Positions 58,401-64,000 of a stretch of 64,000 nt of DNA are shown here, one piece after another. A program made the position numbers and the translations under genes. The notes under the pieces were generated by a model. It was not told the DNA's origin and searched no databases. It saw only the letters and a list, made by a program, of their open reading frames with translations. Origin of the DNA: Pteria penguin (taxonomy: Eukaryota; Mollusca; Bivalvia; Pterioida; Pteriidae); the NCBI GenBank assembly GCA_035048485.1, contig CM068582.1, positions 16,110,001 to 16,174,000 of the forward strand, given 5' to 3'. The stretch's first letter is position 1. Each line of letters opens with the position of its first letter.

Positions 58401-61285
58401 ACCAATCTGATTATCACCAGATCTTTATTTTCGTTTCTCTGTATGTTCCATTATGGCAGTAAACACCAGGCAAAACTTTAATCAGGGTCATGTGTTGGTG
58501 AACTCTGGTGATATTTAAGTCAGTCACATCGTAGATATGACAGGTGTTTTCATAGTCATTCAAGCCGGCCAAATCGTGGATATGACCAGCACTCTCAGTC
58601 ATTCAAAGCGGCCAAATCATAGATATGACCAGCATTCTCAGTCATTCAAGGCAGGCAAATCGTAGATATGACCAGTGTTCTCACAGTCATTCAAGACAGC
58701 CAAATCATAGATATGACCAGCATTCTCAGTCACTCAAGGCGGCCAAATCGTAGATATGACCAGTGTTTTCACAGTCATTCAAGAGGCCAAATCGTAAATA
58801 TGACCAGTGTTCTCACAGTCAATCAAGTCCGTAAAATCGTAGATACGTTCATTGTTCTCATGGTCAGAGGGAAAATGGCTTCTGATGATAATTCCAAATC
58901 ACTTCGTAAAAGTGGATTACGTCAGATTTCATGGATTTTATAAAAGGATAAATAACGGAAACAGTAAAGTAAAATTTGACTTGTTAAGGTTTTATTGAAA
59001 GAATAATGGCAATGATCATAAATTTATACCTAATGAGAATTATGTTTGCTCTAGTATGTTTAAAAGTTAAATGGGATGATCATGAATCCCTACCCAAAAA
59101 CTGAGAACATCAAAATAGCAAAGATTCAGGAGAAGGGTACATTGTTGTAGTTAGATTCTCTGTAGCAGTCGTTGATTCTTTTGTTTACTAGAAGACATCA
59201 TAATTATTTGATTTATCCTTAAACTATCATCACACTTTAAGATGAACAGAAACAGCAGAATTAATCCCACAGAATACATAGCAATTCACTAACTGGCTTA
59301 AGAAAAGACAACTGATTGTCAGAGTTCACCACAACATGACCCCTAATTAAGTTTCACCAGATCTTTAGTGCTCAGGAACAAATAGAAATGAAAAATAAAG
59401 ATCAAGTCTTTATCAGATCGGCGTTAATATGTACTAAAGCAATTACGCCAGTTGTCATCTGAATGGTTGATGAGAAAGTTCATGAACCGACCTTCACCTT
59501 ATCTCTTTGCCAGCAGGCATGCATAAAGAGCAGTGTTTTACTGAAACTGTGAGTCTCATTCATGGCTCATTGGGTTAGAGGCTTGGCTCTAGAGGTCCAG
59601 GGTTCGACTCCCAATAGAGGCTGGTGGGTGTCTTGACTTCAGATGAGTCAGTAAATACTGAAGTCCTAGGTCACATTTAATGACTCCTCATTGCATAAGT
59701 TTAAATTTCTGTGCATTGCATAAAGCATATACTGTCCCCATATACAGTAAGTGCAACAACCATGGTAACTTTGATGAAAGGGAAAACAAGAATCACACCA
59801 AATTTAGCAATTACAAACAACTCTATCTGACCAGCTGGACGACTGTGTATTGCATTTAGGCTAAACTAGTCTACAACCAGTAGAGATGGATGATTGTGAA
59901 TCACAATGGCTAAACTGGTCTACAACCAGTACAGCTGGACAACTGTGTATCATAATGGCTAAACTGGTCTACAACCAGAAGAGCTGGACGACTGTGTATC
60001 ACAATGGCTAAACTGGTCTACAACCAGTAGAACTGGATGACTATGTATCACAAAAGCTAAACTGGCCAAAAACGAGTAAAGCTAATGATCATTACCTTGA
60101 CAATCTTCACCGATAACTGGCCAATCTGGGGATGAAGCTCTCCATTACATATAATGTCTTCTATATATTGATGTAGTATTTTACTGATTTTATCTGCTCG
60201 GTCTGACTTTTTGGATTGTTCACCTCCCTCTGTCAAATGCTGTAATGAAGATAAAGTTATACTATCCTGGTCAGAAAGGTAAATCTGGGTCCGACACCAT
60301 AAACTGAGAAAATACTTAAGTCATAATTTCAAATTCTTCTGTTCAACAATGAAGTAATAACTGGGATTTGGATTTCGTTGAGTTTTATTCTACTGGTAAA
60401 TCGATTTAAACCATTTGCAAGGCAGTTTATTTGAATGTTTGATAATGGAATAAATTAAAATGAAATAATCGACCAATCTGATTAAAACCATATCTTTATT
60501 CCACTTCTCTATTTGTCCCATTGTGGATAAAGATCTGGCGAAACCCAGTAAAGGTCATGTTCTGGTGAACTCTGATTTTCAGCCAATCAGTGAATCGGCT
60601 ACAAATTTCTAGTAATGAAATAAACATCCCTAGCATTCATATATTTAACTTAAGTGTAATAGTGACCTACAAGGTAGTTTTTGAACAGTGTTTGTTATAT
60701 ATTGCGTCACTATCACGTGCCTAGCTGAGTCATTGATTGGCTATGGGAAATAACGGTTTCGATGACTGAAACGTCATCAGAGTTCACCAGAACATGACCC
60801 ATTACGGGGTTTCACCAGATTTTTATCCGAAATGGGACAAATAGTGAAGCGGAATAAAGATATGGTTTTAATCAGAATGATAATTGACTTAAGTATTACT
60901 TTATGACACCAGACCCTGGTCGCGAAGTAAATCCAAACAGTTTCGTTAAAATCATATTAAATGAACAAATTTTAAAATGTCCACTGGCATACAGTTTAAA
61001 ATGATGTTGTTCTTTAATGTTGTGTAGTTAAAGATCACAAATACTCATTCTGTTCATGTTTTGTCACCTACCAAATCTATTGTTCTAAACTTGGGCAGAT
61101 TTTTTGCCCCACTGGAGAACAAAGAATGGAGTGTATAAAAGCACAAGTCAATATTGTCCATTCAGTATTCCGGATCTTGCGTATCCATGAGTGAATGACA
61201 TTGGTTCTACTAATACCAACAGAAAATGATACTTACATAGTCTTTGGGAGTTTGAGTCTTAAAATCATAATATTTCTTCTTTGAC
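55465..61285 (-). CDS. RBFA: Mitochondrial ribosome-binding factor A, N-terminus not found
   Basis: RBFA helps mature the small mitoribosomal subunit by binding 12S rRNA. Exons in transcript order: 61285-61237, 60239-60096, 57997-57885 and 56089-55465. Phases agree and give 309 residues here; human RBFA has 343. Recognised blocks: KKKYYDF, SKISKILHQYIEDII-like helix (DRADKISKILHQYIEDII), QIGQLSVKIVKVKTSRDLSN (KH-like core), YWASSSNEKRDKEVAELL, then GFIPGLTFARDKT and YLEELDKILATIDYGP, matching the human VQDKG...LDQLLAVADFGP segment. LDRQAIMKRLME matches the conserved LNKQIMEYKRR. The C-terminus is an unusual Asp/His/Tyr repeat. The first exon enters with phase 1, so an upstream exon with the start and mitochondrial targeting peptide must exist. 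I could not place it within 61.3-64 kb. Confidence 0.9.
55470..55585 (-). repeat. D/H/Y-coding tandem repeat at the RBFA C-terminus
   Basis: Units of 18-24 bp around ATCATGATCAC and ACTTATC encode repeats such as YDHDYDK and YDCDHDK. It ends just before the stop codon. Confidence 0.85.
56162..56374 (-). repeat. tRNA-derived SINE, head truncated
   Basis: Tail ATTGATTGATTGATTG, body GCAACGGACCCACCCGAAGC and CTCATCCGAAAGACAAAAC, cut at CACCGGTGCAC. In RBFA intron, 73 bp after exon 56089. Confidence 0.8.
56375..57884 (-). other. RBFA intron before its last exon, remainder
   Basis: About 1.5 kb of AT-rich intron. An imperfect inverted pair, AGAGACATAGACTACT and AGTAGTCTATGTCTCT, lies at about 57645-57700. 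I see no coding content. Confidence 0.5.
58403..59420. mobile_element. Large foldback element containing a minisatellite
   Basis: Left arm from CAATCTGATTATCACCAG through CATGTGTTGGTGAACTCTGG. Right arm from CAGAGTTCACCACAACATGA to CTTTATCAGATCG. About 1 kb instead of the usual 0.4 kb, because of a tandem array at 58555-58860. No clear target duplication remains. Confidence 0.65.
58555..58860. repeat. Minisatellite, about 41-44 bp x 7
   Basis: Units contain CAGTCATTCAAG, CGGCCAAATCGTAGATATGA and CCAGTGTTCTCA. Lies within the foldback element in an RBFA intron. Confidence 0.9.
59563..59790 (+). repeat. tRNA-derived SINE, diverged
   Basis: Head TGGCTCATTGGGTTAGAGG, B box GGGTTCGACTCCC, body CTTCAGATGAGTCAGTAAAT and CCCCATATACAGTAAG. 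In the same RBFA intron. Confidence 0.65.
59815..60075. repeat. Minisatellite, about 49 bp x 5
   Basis: Units contain GGCTAAACTGGTCTACAACC, AGTAGAGCTGGACGACTG and TGTATCACAAT. Lies 20 bp from the donor side of the 60096-60239 RBFA exon. Confidence 0.88.
60474..60879. mobile_element. Long-armed foldback element, 9-bp target duplication
   Basis: Ends CAATCTGATTAAAACCATAT and TATGGTTTTAATCAGAATG, same middle as the 28448-28883 copy (GGCTATGGGAAATAACGG). Flanks ATAATCGAC and ATAATTGAC match at 8 of 9. In an RBFA intron. Confidence 0.85.
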
Positions 61286-62107
61286 CTGAAAATGGAAGGA
61301 GAAAGCATTTAAGGCAAATTTCTTGAAGTTATGAACTGTTTTACATATTACAAACAATGAACTAATGTTACATTCAGAAGCTATGGTCAAGCTCTAAGCT
61401 AATCAGGGCTTTACTTCAAGGGTGCGTACACTGCAATTATTATTTTTTTTGTGCACTAAAGTTCAGGTGGTTCAATTTCAAGCACCAAATTGAAATTCTG
61501 GAATTCAGTTCAGCTAAGTTCCAATAAAATATACATGTAGCACTTCTTATTTCAAAAATAATTGATCTAAAGAGAAGTTTGCAAGTTTGGAATTACATTC
61601 AATTCATAGAAAATATGGGTGGAAAAATTTAAACTGCAATTTGCAAATTGAGGTGGAGACAATCAAATATTTACCTGAATAATCAACTTCATATTCAATG
61701 AATGTATATTTTCATTGTAGAAATATGATATTTAAGTGTATATGACATATTTTTGCCAGTTTTAAAACTACATTAAGTTGGCAAACTTTAAACCAAAAAG
61801 CACAGATAATCTTTCGAAATATGATTGCTGAGGAATTTTTGGATAGCAATATGTTGTCCTTTTCATCCCATAAATGTCTAAACATTACCAGATTTATACT
61901 TGTGATGTGAATCCAGAGCCACAACAGTTGCATTGTTTTAGATGACAATTTTATTATAGTTTAACCTTACAAATGGAAATTCCAAAATTATTACATCAAT
62001 TTTTACATATCTTATGTGTACTACCTGAGGAAAAGGTTCAATGTCGAGGGGTCATCAATGAAACACGATTGCAACAACCCAACAAGAAAATGTCAAAGAT
62101 GGTATGG

Positions 62108-62612
62108 CTGGATTGCAAAGCATAACATTATAGCTTACTTGTAGAATCTTATCCAGAAACATGTACCTTTAAGTTTGAAGATGTTTCTGGAAGTTTGAAG
62201 TTGGTATCATTAATGGTATGCAAGACATCAAGCTAAATGCAAAATCACACTATGTTCACTGCAGTGTAAATTAAGGACAAGGTCACCAAATATTGTGTCG
62301 GTCGGAAAGAACTCATCAATGTCTACAAACTGACCAAGTTAGAAGTTGGTATCATGAACAGTATGCTAGAGATCAAACTAAATGCAAAATCAGACTGTGT
62401 TCACTAAAGCATAAAATTGAGGTCCAGGTCACCAAATTTTGTGTCGGTTGGGAAGAACTCATCAATGTCTACAAACTGACCAAGTTAGAAATTGGTATTA
62501 TTAAAAGTATGCTAGAGATCAAGCAAAACACAAATTGTTGATGCCAGACGGACACACAGACATCGCCACTTCATTGACCAGATTTGCTTTGTAATCTGGT
62601 CAGAAAGGACTG
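62108..62612 (+). repeat. Dispersed element with about 145-bp internal repeats
   Basis: Starts near GGCTGGATTGCAAAGC. GAAGTTGGTATCAT-type starts recur at 62199, 62342 and 62489, with CAATGTCTACAAACTGACCA twice. Ends in the hairpin GACCAGATTTGCTTTGTAAT...GGTC. Confidence 0.65.
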
Positions 62613-63338
62613 GACTGACACTTGTTTTGGTTGATTGTGACATGATGTTGTAAATTTTGAGTAAAATACACAAAAAATTGATAAACTGTCAACAATATGG
62701 TAATTACATCTATCTACCATGTAACAAGAAAGTTATTAAATAGTGTCATTATAGAAGATACAGATTTCATCGTTTTGGTAATAACTGTCACTTCGTTCAT
62801 TCTATTGACCTAATGTGCCAATTTGTTAGCAATGATTGAATTAAATGTGTCGACATCAACTGCCAGACTGACATTTTGCATGGCAAAGGGTTTCATTCAC
62901 AAACACTGAGAAGATCCAGACAAGTGCCTTTGCACAAAGTATGCTCCTTGGGATTTATCTTCAAATTCTTGGTAAAATTTTGTATCTCCATCTTTAGTTT
63001 TACTACAATTATTGCCTATAAGAAAATAATCAAAAAATATTTTATCTGTGTATGTTTTCCAAGTGAATTCACATGCTAATATTCATGTATTCATGTATAA
63101 GAATGTTTCAAACCTCATTTCATTAAAAAATCAGGCATTATGTAAAATTTGGAGCGGACACATAATTATAGTTTGTGAACCCTATTTATAACATTTCTTA
63201 TCAAATTCTTGATGTCATACTACAATATTTATTATGTCTTATAACTATGGTGGCATGGAATTTTGCAGTTACATGCAGTGTCAGTGATGGTTTTGCACCT
63301 CAAAACATCAGTTCGGTATATTAATGTGACACGATCAT

Positions 63339-63507
63339 AGATCTTTTCATCTTAACTGCGGAGTTGTGAAATTGGACGGCAAACTGATTAACCCTCCCTA
63401 CACATTTCAACAAGTGTTCATGTAATTTGACATCATCCTAATCAATTTGGCAGAAATGTTTTGCCATCCAATATTACAGATCTGCAGTTTACGTTAAAAA
63501 GGTTTAT
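63339..63507. mobile_element. TIR element, AGACCTTTTCAC family (copy 3)
   Basis: Ends AGATCTTTTCATCTTAACTG and CAGTTTACGTTAAAAAGGTT. Inner arms TGGACGGCAAACTG and its diverged inverse. Same layout as 41700-41871. Confidence 0.65.
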
Positions 63508-63517
63508 AGTAGCTGCA

Positions 63518-63893
63518 AGTAGTGGCCCTATATGAATGATAGGGCCACAATTCCTTAAGTTGTGTCTGTTTATACATATACATATGTGGAATTATCCACA
63601 TGTTTAATTCTGCTACCGAGATGCAAGTACGCAAACCTGTGGATGGATCAGACTACATTTAAACAAACCGCCAAATTTGACACAGGTAGGGAAAAAATGT
63701 ATGTACAACCTTTGGACGACACATCAGGGGTAAGTTATTATAGCCGATCGTTTGCTTAATGTTCATATATGTTAGATATTTGCTCCATTTTATCCCGAAA
63801 TGCGTAGAATCATGCTGGCCATACCTTTTTTCAAAATTGCATGTTTACACAAGGTAAGGATTGTGGCTCTATCATTCATATAGGGCCACTACT
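63518..63893. mobile_element. TIR element with GTGGCCCTATATGAATGAT arms
   Basis: About 38-bp inverted ends: AGTAGTGGCCCTATATGAAT on the left, ATTCATATAGGGCCACTACT on the right, one mismatch in the first 30 bp. No target duplication seen. Confidence 0.75.
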
Positions 63894-63896
63894 AAT

Positions 63897-63995
63897 CTCT
63901 TTTGAGATTCTTGCATGTGGCTGTTTTATTATGCTGTCGTTTACTATTGCCACTCGCCAGCATAATAAAACGGCCACGTGCAAGAATCTCAAAAG
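63897..63995. repeat. Palindrome at the window edge
   Basis: CTTTTGAGATTCTTGCATGT and its inverse ACGTGCAAGAATCTCAAAAG bracket a centre of about 25 bp. Arms are about 36 bp with two mismatches. Confidence 0.8.
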
Positions 63996-64000
63996 TGATT

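Larger units (their letters stand above)
61286..64000. other. Upstream of the known RBFA exons
   Basis: Should contain or precede the missing first RBFA exon. I find no exon there with a usable acceptor or start codon plus donor in the required phase. Apart from the repeats listed it is AT-rich and unremarkable. Confidence 0.5.

Noticed and set aside
62025..62085. First exon of RBFA ending NLFLR
   Set aside because: The donor and phase fit. Reading upstream, however, a TGA is met before any ATG or AG acceptor.

Overview
The window is animal nuclear DNA: AT-rich, intron-rich, with canonical GT-AG introns, AATAAA signals and a very heavy load of short non-autonomous repeats. I infer a lophotrochozoan, most likely a bivalve mollusc. 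The grounds are the tRNA-headed SINEs ending in TCAA repeats, dispersed elements with CTGT/CCGT tracts of a kind I associate with molluscs, frequent TACATGTA palindromes, and the protein families. This is inference, not a species identification.

Five protein genes can be modelled with agreeing splice phases. (1) 1-2499 (+): 3' end of a secreted trypsin-like serine protease, apparently preceded by an Ig-like domain. (2) 2792-8022 (-): a complete 4-exon, 1041-residue DOK/IRS-type PH-PTB docking protein, tail to tail with gene 1. (3) 23537-40444 (+): complete 9-coding-exon AKTIP (fused-toes homologue, catalytically dead E2-like protein), 285 aa. (4) 45831-51133 (+): a 3-exon, 832-residue secreted protein with a LamG-like head, a Thr/Ser-rich mucin repeat and a PAN-like tail. 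(5) 55465-61285 (-): mitochondrial ribosome-binding factor A (RBFA), lacking only its N-terminal exon(s). The genes belong to unrelated processes (extracellular proteolysis, tyrosine-kinase signalling, vesicle transport, surface or mucus recognition, mitoribosome assembly). I see no operon-like logic.

Between and inside the genes are repeats. There are tRNA-derived SINEs, several with target-site duplications; small hAT-like elements with CAGTGGCGGAT termini and 5-bp duplications; and long-armed foldback elements with 9-10-bp duplications. There are also TIR elements of other families, minisatellites, TA/CT/GT microsatellites and several near-perfect palindromes. Seven large dispersed elements share one layout: 5' palindrome, CTGT/CCGT tract, GACCTTGACC-type half-sites in most, then a 3' end of hairpin plus CTTGTT in most. 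The 8.5-22.1 kb stretch and the 40.4-45.8 kb stretch hold no gene I can support. The best candidates for new biology are the mucin-PAN protein, the motif-rich docking protein with an unusual PTB pocket, the shared repeat architecture, and a TIR element carrying four perfect CRE palindromes.
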